Below are positions 53,622 to 60,861 of a stretch of DNA of 64,000 nucleotides, piece after piece; the first letter of the stretch is position 1; each line of letters opens with the position of its first letter. The stretch is from Nitrospirota bacterium (GTDB lineage: Bacteria > Nitrospirota > Thermodesulfovibrionia > Thermodesulfovibrionales > UBA6898). The position numbers and the translations under genes were made by a program. The notes under the pieces were generated by a model. The model ran no database searches, was not told the DNA's origin, and saw only the letters and a program-made list of their open reading frames with translations. The stretch lies in NCBI GenBank assembly GCA_016235245.1, contig JACRLO010000015.1, forward strand, positions 43,646 to 107,645, given 5' to 3'.

Positions 53622-54095
53622 CTATTTGGAATTTAAGACACAGAGCTGCTTTCCTGTAGCCGGCATGTACAGATCTGTGGCAAGCGGCTCTGACAGGTCA
53701 AAGCGTTTTTCACACTCCTTGACCCACTCGGTAATGGCAGAGATTCTCATTGGTTTCAGCATAAACCGGCAGCCCAAAAGCTCTGTCTGAAGTTTAAGCT
53801 CGGAAAGGTCATTTCCGGTAATCAACGCCTTGTTCCTGCTGCTGAGTTTGCATCCGCTCTTCTGCTGCATCTCAAGCAATTGCAGCCCGGTCATGGCAGG
53901 CATTCTGTGATCTGTTATGAGAATATCGGCACAGCGGTTATGCTGCGGGCAGCTCTCCGCATGTTCACGATAATACGAACATGTCATGGGAGTAGCTGCA
54001 GTCAAGACTTCATACCCCATTCTTTCAAGTACGGTGCGAAACATATCCAGAATTATGGCCTCATCATCACATACGATAGCTCTCGGTTTTCTCAT
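53622..54095 (-). CDS. Single-domain response regulator
   Basis: 157 residues from ATG 54095; a longer start (TTG) is possible. Receiver domain with VCDDEAIILD, phospho-acceptor in DILITDHRMPAMTG, and LKPMRISA. It has an unusual Cys-containing insertion in the beta2-alpha2 region (YYREHAESCPQHNRCAD) and a C-terminal helix. No output domain, no adjacent kinase. Confidence 0.85.
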   Translation of the reverse strand: MRKPRAIVCDDEAIILDMFRTVLERMGYEVLTAATPMTCSYYREHAESCPQHNRCADILITDHRMPAMTGLQLLEMQQKSGCKLSSRNKALITGNDLSELKLQTELLGCRFMLKPMRISAITEWVKECEKRFDLSEPLATDLYMPATGKQLCVLNSK

Positions 54096-54273
54096 AGCCC
54101 ATCTTATCAAATAGCTCCGCAATCTGCAATGCCCTGTGTTCCCTGCTGCTGATTTTTAGCCCCAGAAATCTCCCGGCGTATTTGATTGAAAGAAATTATC
54201 TGATAGAATGAGAGCTACAAGCAACCGTTTTACGGTTCAAAAAAAGAGTCCCATTTTAATCAGGGAGGCAGCA

Positions 54274-54747
54274 ATGATAAAGGCAAGACCAGAGGGATAT
54301 CAGAGCGTTACACCAATGCTCGTATTGAAAGATGCACGCAAGGCCATCGAGTTTTATAAGCGGGCCTTTGGCGCTGTGGAGCGATACATTATGCCCGGGC
54401 CGGACGGAAAAGGGGTGATGCATGCCGAGATCCTGATCGGCGATTCGATTATCATGATGGGGGAAGAAAGTCCGAATGAGCCCTGTAAGAGCGCCGAGAC
54501 CGCGGGAGGTTCACCGGTCAGTTTCTATCTGTATATTGAAGATGTGGACAACGCCTTTCAGAAGGCGCTTGATGCAGGCTGCGTTGTTAAGATGCCTGTT
54601 CAGGATATGTTCTGGGGAGACCGCTTCGGCTCACTGAATGATCCCTTCGGGTACAATTGGGGCCTCGCAACGCATACGAGGGACCTGACAGATCAGGAAA
54701 TACAGGAGGGTGCCAGTGCCATGTTCGCGGCTATGGCCAAGAAATAG
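54274..54747 (+). CDS. VOC family protein (PhnB/glyoxalase-like)
   Basis: 157 residues. VOC barrel: EGYQSVTPMLVLKDARKAIEFYKRAFGAVE, MHAEILIGDSIIMMGEE, DVDNAFQKALDAGC and DRFGSLNDPFGYNWGLATH, close to the PhnB/DUF1987-like glyoxalase-bleomycin group. Start set by AGGGAGG 6 nt before ATG 54274. Substrate unknown. Confidence 0.9.
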   Translation: MIKARPEGYQSVTPMLVLKDARKAIEFYKRAFGAVERYIMPGPDGKGVMHAEILIGDSIIMMGEESPNEPCKSAETAGGSPVSFYLYIEDVDNAFQKALDAGCVVKMPVQDMFWGDRFGSLNDPFGYNWGLATHTRDLTDQEIQEGASAMFAAMAKK

Positions 54748-54869
54748 AGCGTCAGATTGTCCTGGACGGATGATTCCTAAGGGAATGCCCTTTGATAGGG
54801 AGCGTATGTTCCAGGTCCTGGCTGAGGAATAGCGCAGCGCATTTTGCCTCTGCCTGAGAGGCCGGGGAA

Positions 54870-56618
54870 TCAGCCCAGTTTTTCCCTGGCCTCTTTTGCC
54901 CAGATCAGGCCTTCCTGTATCGAGGTTTCGATTGCCGCATACATCCAGTTGTCCTGCTGGACAAAGAAAACGCGCTCTTTAAAGGGCTTGCGCAGGCTGT
55001 CAATGATGCCATGGCGTATCAACCCCGGGCTCTGGATCGGCATGGGGTGGCCCCATCGCGCAATCCTGATATCCACGATGTTTGACGGCTCCAGCTTAAG
55101 CTGAGGCAGAATCTCCTGCCTGATCTGGCTCTCAAATTGTTGGTAATATTTGTCGAACGCATTGTCTAGGTAGAGATTGCTGCGTCCTTCACGATAGGGG
55201 AAGCCCCGATAGAGCGTTAAAACGGTGTGGCCGGGGCGGCCCTTTGCAGTTATATCCGGACGCGCGTAGCTTCCATAAATAACATCGGTAATGCCCTGCT
55301 CATCAGTCGCCTTTTCGATGTTGGGGTTGTCGACGGTGCCGTTGCCCAGCAGATAGTAATCATAAAATTCATCTTCTTTATAGGGTTGGTTTACCAGGAC
55401 ATTGGCCACCAGATAGGCATTGTATTTGAGATGCTCAAAGGCCTGCATACGCTCGGGCTCAATATCGCGAAGGATTTTCCTGACCACAAACTTCGGGCAG
55501 CCGACAATGGCCGCTTCAGCCTGGATCTTGACCGCCTTCCCGAGATGATTGATATAGGAGACCAGCACGCCCTGCCTGCTGACCTGCAGATCGAATACCA
55601 GCGCGCGCGGCCTGAACTGACTCAGCGGCACGGTTTCGGTCATCTTCCTGAGCGCTGCTTCGGCTATCGCACCGTTGCCTCCGGGCATGACATAGATATC
55701 GCCGAATTCGGCGGCATACGCGTTCATTCCGCCTGCTGCGCTCATTTGATCAAGGGTGCAGGCAAAGGTAGACCAGCAATAATGCTCAAGCGCGGTCTCT
55801 ATATGCGGATGGAGTTTTGAGCCGAGCACCTCTTCCAGATGCTTCCTGAAGGTCATCCGGTCCAATTGCTTGAGCTGCTGCAGGACTTCCTCATTGGTCG
55901 GCGGGATTTCAGGATATATCTGTCCCTCTTTTTCTTCATTTACGTCTTCAAAGTATTTCCTGAGCTTTAAAAACTGCGCCTTGGCCTCCGGTGCTGTTTC
56001 GCCATTCCAGAAATTGGTGTACCGCCTGCCCTTAAGCAAAACGGGGTCTTCTTCTTTCTTGGTCCGCCAGATTTTATCAATGCCGATTTCCTGATAGAAC
56101 TTAAGAATAGGGCTGTCCGCATCCTGGCCGCAGAAATAGGCTGCCGCAGTCGAATAGTCAGTGCCGCGCCATGACTGGCCCTGCGCATTGCCGCCGAAAC
56201 GAGACCCCTGCTCGAGCATAACCGGGTTATAACCGCGCAGTTCATAGGCAGCGGTGATGCCCGCAATTCCGGCTCCAATGACAACCACGCGGGTCTTTTC
56301 TACCTCCTTAATACTATCGGCCAGTCTTTTAAGCCCGGACCTGTCTTTGCTCAGCAAATATTCGTGGGGGATTTCGGGGCGGTCTCCTCCAAACTCTTTC
56401 GGCGCGATATCGCCCAGCGTCCGGTCAAACGGAGAAAAGCAGAGGCCTTCCGGATTGGTGAGGGGATCTCTGTAGGCGTCTTGAAATTGGCTTGTCCCTT
56501 TCGGCATGAAAGAAGCGCAGCCCGACAACTGGGTGAGGATAAAGGTGTAAAGCCCGCCCTGACCAACAAGTTTTACTGCCTGACGACGCGTAATCGGTAA
56601 GTCCAGCCAATTCTTCAT
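54870..56618 (-). CDS. Tat-exported lipoprotein flavin amine oxidoreductase
   Basis: 582 residues. N-terminus has a twin-arginine ITRRQAVK followed by a hydrophobic stretch and lipobox LSGC (Cys near 34), so it is probably a Tat-exported lipoprotein. FAD-binding VVIGAGIAGITAAYELRG (about 111-128) and GGNAQG; amine-oxidase/phytoene-desaturase-like body with a final AIRTSIQEGLIWAKEA-type FAD contact (seen as AAIETSIQEGLIWAKEA). Substrate unknown. A membrane-anchored periplasmic flavoprotein of this size is unusual. Confidence 0.85.
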   Translation of the reverse strand: MKNWLDLPITRRQAVKLVGQGGLYTFILTQLSGCASFMPKGTSQFQDAYRDPLTNPEGLCFSPFDRTLGDIAPKEFGGDRPEIPHEYLLSKDRSGLKRLADSIKEVEKTRVVVIGAGIAGITAAYELRGYNPVMLEQGSRFGGNAQGQSWRGTDYSTAAAYFCGQDADSPILKFYQEIGIDKIWRTKKEEDPVLLKGRRYTNFWNGETAPEAKAQFLKLRKYFEDVNEEKEGQIYPEIPPTNEEVLQQLKQLDRMTFRKHLEEVLGSKLHPHIETALEHYCWSTFACTLDQMSAAGGMNAYAAEFGDIYVMPGGNGAIAEAALRKMTETVPLSQFRPRALVFDLQVSRQGVLVSYINHLGKAVKIQAEAAIVGCPKFVVRKILRDIEPERMQAFEHLKYNAYLVANVLVNQPYKEDEFYDYYLLGNGTVDNPNIEKATDEQGITDVIYGSYARPDITAKGRPGHTVLTLYRGFPYREGRSNLYLDNAFDKYYQQFESQIRQEILPQLKLEPSNIVDIRIARWGHPMPIQSPGLIRHGIIDSLRKPFKERVFFVQQDNWMYAAIETSIQEGLIWAKEAREKLG

Positions 56619-56819
56619 GATTGCCGGCCCTCCAACAAGTAGTTCCCCGCATCCAATCGAGTCCTGCGGGAAGATGCTGTTGAGTTTAGGAATTAAGTAT
56701 CTGCCATGTCAAGCGGCCGCCAGGCATATCCAGCAATAAGTTCTGATAGGATATAATAGAGACTGGTTATTCAGATGCCGGCTGAATTTTGTTGCCAATA
56801 GCCTGCACTGACCCCAATA

Positions 56820-58319
56820 ATGCAGATGAACGAAACGCGATCCGGCAGCGAACTTCACCACGAGATCTTCGGTTCGGTCCTCGACAGGACCGAGATGACG
56901 CCTTTTCTTCTTCTGCCGGCAAAAGAGTATGTGTCAGCCCTTGCGCAGGCTGCAAGGATTATGGGCAACCGCGGCTTCGACATTGTCCATGCCAATGATC
57001 TGCAGGAGAGTGAGAAGCAACGGGCAGGCGGATACATCGACCGTGTGTACCGGTATTTCCTCGACTGGCTCTTCCCCTTTGTGAAAAAGCAGCTCAATGG
57101 ACTCGCCGGACTGCAGTCCCCCAACAATGCTCTCTATAGGCAATGTCTGAATGCCCTCTCTGAGATCGAGGCGGTATTGATGGATACGGAGTTCAGGCAG
57201 CTTGTACGCGCAGACCCGCGCCATCTTTTTCTGATGGCCTCGTCGCGGAGATACCAGCATGTCTTTTATGGTCATGAGGGCAGAGACTTCGACGTTCCGG
57301 GGGCCTGGCAGCAGATGGCCTGTTCAATGCTCAAGATGGCGCATCTTATCAAGTCGGTTGAAGAGGACAGCCAGGATATCAACGACTATGCCCAGCTCGG
57401 CTTCTTTCTTGAGGCTCAGGGCCAGAGCCTTGACGACCTGTACCAGTATGACTGGGACAATCCGAAACATATCCCTGACAACGAGCCTGCACAGACGGCC
57501 TTTGTGAAGGTCTCGACTTTCTTCCATAAGCTGAAGGAATCGCTGGCATTCGATCAAAGCGAGGGCTGCCTCGTCTTTAACAGCGGGGATGGTGTCCTGG
57601 TCCCTATCGCCCAGATCAAGGCCAGACTGAAGAGCCCGGAGAGCATGTTCACTAAACTCGGCAAGGACCTGGAGGGTGAGGCGTATGATATACGGGACAT
57701 CCTGGCAATAACCTTTATCCTCAGGGACATGTATGACACCTTGAAGCTGTTCCACGCGCTCCAGAAGAGGGGCGTGATCCTGCAGGAAAACACCGCCTCC
57801 TATTCGATCACCCAGACCCTTTTCGACAGCCCCGAGAGCATGAAGGAGGCGGTGAGCCGACTGATGCAGAGTCTGGTTCAGTCCGGCGGTATCTACGAAA
57901 TGCCGTCTGAAGGCGATCTGCTTGCCAATGCCCGGACGTTCTATGAGGCCCTAAGTGTTGACGCTGCAAAGAACCAGCACTCCTCAATCGGACATCGGAA
58001 GTTTCAGTGCAAGCTCGCCTACTCTGTGCCGATCCACCATGCTGCCGACACAAACGAGATCATGATACCCGGCACACCGGTCTATGCCTTTCGCGACCGG
58101 GTCAGCAAGAAGACCCAGCAGCATACGCTGGGGGTGGAGCTGCGCATATCTGACGAGCAGAGTTGGCGGGCCTCTGAACTGAAGGGAGACTCCCATCATG
58201 ATGCGTATAAGTTCCGGCAGCTTGCTGCGGTGATGAACAGGATCTTTTCAGGCAGGTTCCCGATTGTGAATGAAAGTCTTGCCCGGCTCAGAAAAGATCA
58301 GGAAGCCCTTTTTCCCTAA
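56820..58319 (+). CDS. Uncharacterised protein with RelA/SpoT-like motifs, 499 aa
   Basis: No family named with confidence. The central part (about 268-330) reads RLKSPESMFTKLGKD then DIRDILAITFILRDMYDTLKL, which resembles the RxKSPESI...DIxGxR core of RelA/SpoT nucleotidyltransferases. Further on, a histidine loop (SSIGHRKFQCKL), VPIH...TPVYAFRD, VELRISDEQSW and HDAYKFRQ parallel the synthetase segments that hold EIQIRT and HxxYK. The N-terminal 260 residues are helical. Could be a distant pyrophosphokinase or nucleotidyltransferase. Soluble, single gene, opposite strand to its neighbour. Confidence 0.6.
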   Translation: MQMNETRSGSELHHEIFGSVLDRTEMTPFLLLPAKEYVSALAQAARIMGNRGFDIVHANDLQESEKQRAGGYIDRVYRYFLDWLFPFVKKQLNGLAGLQSPNNALYRQCLNALSEIEAVLMDTEFRQLVRADPRHLFLMASSRRYQHVFYGHEGRDFDVPGAWQQMACSMLKMAHLIKSVEEDSQDINDYAQLGFFLEAQGQSLDDLYQYDWDNPKHIPDNEPAQTAFVKVSTFFHKLKESLAFDQSEGCLVFNSGDGVLVPIAQIKARLKSPESMFTKLGKDLEGEAYDIRDILAITFILRDMYDTLKLFHALQKRGVILQENTASYSITQTLFDSPESMKEAVSRLMQSLVQSGGIYEMPSEGDLLANARTFYEALSVDAAKNQHSSIGHRKFQCKLAYSVPIHHAADTNEIMIPGTPVYAFRDRVSKKTQQHTLGVELRISDEQSWRASELKGDSHHDAYKFRQLAAVMNRIFSGRFPIVNESLARLRKDQEALFP

Positions 58320-58379
58320 GCTAACCCCTGCTTGGCATATAGATATTTCTTTCGGTAGACGGTGCGGTGATCGTTTTGG

Positions 58380-58395
58380 TATTGTAATTACAATA
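58380..58395. promoter_or_regulatory. Palindromic operator overlapping the mazEF promoter
   Basis: Perfect 16-bp palindrome TATTGTAATTACAATA, with TATAAT (58394-58399) overlapping its end. Likely bound by the MazE-type antitoxin for autoregulation. Confidence 0.6.
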
Positions 58396-58431
58396 TAATT
58401 ACATCAGTCTGGCAGATCCAGGAGGTTCAGG

Positions 58432-58680
58432 ATGAAGGTAAGCATTGTATCGATCGGTAACTCAAAGGGAATAAGAATTCCAAAGTCCATACTTGGGCAG
58501 TGTAATTTTAATGAAGCGGCTGAACTTGAAGTGGAGAATAATACGCTTGTGATAAAACCGATAAAGAAAAAAGTCAGGGAAGGGTGGGCCAGGGCATTTA
58601 AGGAAATGCATGAACGCAAAGAAGATCTGCTGCTTGTCGATGATTCTTTGAATATCGAAATGAAGGACTGGGAGTGGTAG
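58432..58680 (+). CDS. mazE: MazE/AbrB-type antitoxin
   Basis: 82 residues. N-terminal swapped-hairpin DNA-binding domain (VSIVSIGNSKGIRIPKSIL...AAELEVENNTLVIKP, about 2-45), C-terminal acidic/aromatic tail (VDDSLNIEMKDWEW) that would cover the toxin. SD AGGAGG. One nt before the toxin gene. Confidence 0.92.
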   Translation: MKVSIVSIGNSKGIRIPKSILGQCNFNEAAELEVENNTLVIKPIKKKVREGWARAFKEMHERKEDLLLVDDSLNIEMKDWEW

Positions 58681-58681
58681 C

Positions 58682-58993
58682 ATGCAGTACGACGTTTATC
58701 TTATTAACCTTGATCCGACCATCGGCCATGTAAAGAAGACAAGGCCCTGCCTTATCATATCCCCTGATGAATTGAACGATAATCTGCAGACGGTCATCAT
58801 CGCGCCGATGACGACCAAATCCCATGACTATCCGACAAGGGTAAAGCTGGCGTTTCAGAATAAGACCGGGTGGATCGTTCTGGATCAGATAAGAACAGTC
58901 GATAAGAAGCGGCTGGTAAAACGGCTCGGTATGATAGACAAAAAAAAGGTTCAAAAAGTTAAGGCGATTATCAAAGAGCTGCTGGTAGATTGA
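58682..58993 (+). CDS. mazF: MazF/PemK-type toxin
   Basis: 103 residues. MazF fold: YDVYLINLDPTIGHVKKTRPCLIISPDE, VIIAPMTTK, WIVLDQIRTVDKKRLVKRLG. Sequence-specific endoribonuclease; target unknown. Its last eight codons plus 14-17 nt beyond are duplicated 866 nt downstream. Confidence 0.93.
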   Translation: MQYDVYLINLDPTIGHVKKTRPCLIISPDELNDNLQTVIIAPMTTKSHDYPTRVKLAFQNKTGWIVLDQIRTVDKKRLVKRLGMIDKKKVQKVKAIIKELLVD

Positions 58994-59007
58994 GCCGGTG
59001 CGGAACC
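58967..59007 (+). repeat. Direct repeat copy 1 (mazF 3' end)
   Basis: 41-nt segment covering the last codons of mazF and the bases after its stop; 37 of 41 positions match the copy at 59833-59873. Confidence 0.75.
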
Positions 59008-59047
59008 AGCTGATGTTCGTGGACAGTTTCTTTAACCTGCATAAGAG

Positions 59048-59716
59048 ATGATTAAGGCCTTATCAATACGCGCCGAGTTTATACTGGTCACCGTCTTTTC
59101 ATTCGGCTATTTCTCTCTCAGCTCGATCATCTATTTCATCATGCCCCGCAACACTGCCCCAATCACGCAAAATCATCTCGCGTCGTTGACAGTTGTTGAG
59201 GTGGTGATGCTCGCCCTTGTGCTCTGGTTCCTGAAGGAGCGGGGCTGGGAGTTCGCTGATTTCAAGATCCGGCCGTCGGTCCGCGCAACTGCATCCGGCA
59301 TTCTGCTGGCCCTCTTTGCCTACGGCTCGTATGTCATGCTCTGCTTGGTCCTCAACAGCATATCGCCGGAGTATCTGCAGAGCATCAGTCAGACACCCCT
59401 CACCAGCAGCGAGATCAGTTTTGCTCATATTATGGCCGTCTCGATAATCAACCCGCTTTACGAGGAACTGCTTGTCGTCGGATACGTGATAGGAACATTG
59501 AAGAGGATGAAGAACATAACCTATGCCGTGAACGTGAGCGTCGCCATCCGGCTTCTGTATCATCTGTATCAGGGGCCGCTCGGCATTATGGCGATTATTC
59601 CGACAGGGTTGATCTTTGGCTATTGGTATGCGAAGCGTGAAACGCTCTGGCCGGTCATCGTCGCTCATGCGTTCATTGATTTTTCGGGCTTGGCAGTCGC
59701 GCAGTGGGTAAAGTGA
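59048..59716 (+). CDS. CPBP family intramembrane metalloprotease-like protein
   Basis: 222 residues, about six hydrophobic helices. CPBP motif 1 is visible as NPLYEELLVVGYVIG (EE glutamates conserved; the usual FRG is VGY), motif 2 region SVAIRLLYHLYQG, and motif 3 GLIFGYWYAKRETLWPVIVAHAFIDF (HxxxD). Possibly bacteriocin immunity or protein processing. It lies between two toxin-antitoxin loci and between the two copies of the mazF-end repeat. Confidence 0.85.
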   Translation: MIKALSIRAEFILVTVFSFGYFSLSSIIYFIMPRNTAPITQNHLASLTVVEVVMLALVLWFLKERGWEFADFKIRPSVRATASGILLALFAYGSYVMLCLVLNSISPEYLQSISQTPLTSSEISFAHIMAVSIINPLYEELLVVGYVIGTLKRMKNITYAVNVSVAIRLLYHLYQGPLGIMAIIPTGLIFGYWYAKRETLWPVIVAHAFIDFSGLAVAQWVK

Positions 59717-59832
59717 TATGTCGCGGCAGCGCGGCAACATGGCCGCAAGGACCGTTGTTGTGAATACAAGGGAGAGGTAAGTGTCCACGATGATACGATC
59801 AAGAAAATGGGATATGTCCCTGATTCTCTCCT

Positions 59833-59873
59833 ATTATTAAAGAGATGCTGGTAGATTGAGCTGGTACGGAACC
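59833..59873 (+). repeat. Direct repeat copy 2 (mazF 3'-end remnant)
   Basis: Reads IIKEMLVD then stop, against IIKELLVD in mazF, and shares the next 14 bases with one or two changes. No other part of mazF precedes it. Confidence 0.75.
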
Positions 59874-59891
59874 TGCCGAGACACTCTTGTA

Positions 59892-59907
59892 TTATTAAAA
59901 TTAATAA
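59892..59907. promoter_or_regulatory. Inverted repeat upstream of higBA
   Basis: TTATTAA-AA-TTAATAA perfect inverted repeat. TATAAA (59913-59918) lies just downstream and ends 5 nt before the ATG of higB. Candidate operator for the HigA-type repressor. Confidence 0.5.
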
Positions 59908-59923
59908 GTTATTATAAACCATA

Positions 59924-60196
59924 ATGTGGCGGATAAGAGAGCATCGGGATATTGAAAAGACATGCCGCAAGCTTCCGCGTGAGACTGTTAAGAAATACGA
60001 GCTCTGGAAAAACCTTGTCTTCCGGCACGGACCTGAGAAACTGAAGGAATTCCCGGGATTTCACGACGAGAAACTGAGAGGAGATCGCCAGGGTGAGCGA
60101 TCATCGCGCTTGAGCTTGCAATACCGGGTTATTTATACCGTGGAAAAGGAAATTGTCACCGTGAAAGTTCTTGAGATAACGCCGCACAACTATTAG
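59924..60196 (+). CDS. higB: RelE/HigB-type toxin
   Basis: 90 residues. ParE/RelE fold: WRIREHRDIEKTCRKLPRETVKKYELWKNLV, KLRGDRQGERSSRLSLQYRVIYTVE, ending EITPHNY. The GLRSS-like RSSRLSLQYRVIY and C-terminal HNY pattern is that of ribosome-dependent mRNA interferases of the HigB family. Toxin-first order, and no SD. Confidence 0.9.
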   Translation: MWRIREHRDIEKTCRKLPRETVKKYELWKNLVFRHGPEKLKEFPGFHDEKLRGDRQGERSSRLSLQYRVIYTVEKEIVTVKVLEITPHNY

Positions 60197-60205
60197 GAGG
60201 CAAAT

Positions 60206-60484
60206 ATGAAAGCGAAGAAGAAAGATGAGTTCGTCCCGGCCAAGCCGCATGGCGGACTGACTTCAGGCGAAGTTATCCGGATGCTTCGTGACCTGAAGGG
60301 GTGGACCCAGGAGGAGCTTGCCAAACGTTCCGGCATCAGCGCAACGAACCTGAGCCTTCTGGAAAATAATCGGGTAGAAATAGGCAAGAAGCGGGTTGAG
60401 CAGTTGGCAAAGGCATTCGGCGTCCATCCCGCGATCATCATGTTTCCGGAATATGAGGCCGCAGAGATTGAGAGAGCTGCCTGA
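60206..60484 (+). CDS. higA: HigA-type antitoxin (XRE)
   Basis: 92 residues. Helix-turn-helix SGEVIRMLRDLKGWTQEELAKRSGISATNLSLLENNRVEIGKKRVEQLAKAFGVHPAIIMFPEYE. Starts 9 nt after higB behind AGGAGG. Binds toxin and represses the operon. Confidence 0.92.
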   Translation: MKAKKKDEFVPAKPHGGLTSGEVIRMLRDLKGWTQEELAKRSGISATNLSLLENNRVEIGKKRVEQLAKAFGVHPAIIMFPEYEAAEIERAA

Positions 60485-60861
60485 CACGGGACAGTTCGTG
60501 ACCCGCACTGTGGTTATGGACACTAAAAAGCTGAATTGTGGAGTGCAGAAAGATGGGCGACGAGCTTAAATGTCAATAGGCAAGTCTGACCCCAATGTAA
60601 CTCTTCCTTAATGAGTATTGGCAGCGTGTGGGCGATATGGCTGCCCTGTGGATACGAAGGAGCGGCAGACTTACAGGATTACTTTGTTTTATCTCAATGC
60701 CGGAAAAACTGAATTAACCTTTAAGCTCATGATATATTACCTCATTAAATTTATATACAAACAAGGCTGTTTTAATGAAGATAATATGCCCTTTTTGCCC
60801 TTTAATTTTGTGCGAATTAGATAGGATAGATTGAAACTGTTTGACTACTCAGGGGGATGAT
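60485..60861. other. Non-coding stretch between higBA and the large STAND gene
   Basis: About 377 nt with no supported gene. It holds an AAGTCTGACCCC-type segment (60578-60594) like the sequences often left around REP-associated Y1 transposases in related genomes (weak inference). AT content rises from about 60680. A 68-codon frame inside has no start signal and no recognisable product. Confidence 0.4.

Noticed and set aside
60618..60824. 68-codon frame upstream of the STAND gene
   Set aside because: No ribosome binding site, no recognisable product, and atypical AT-rich composition at its end.
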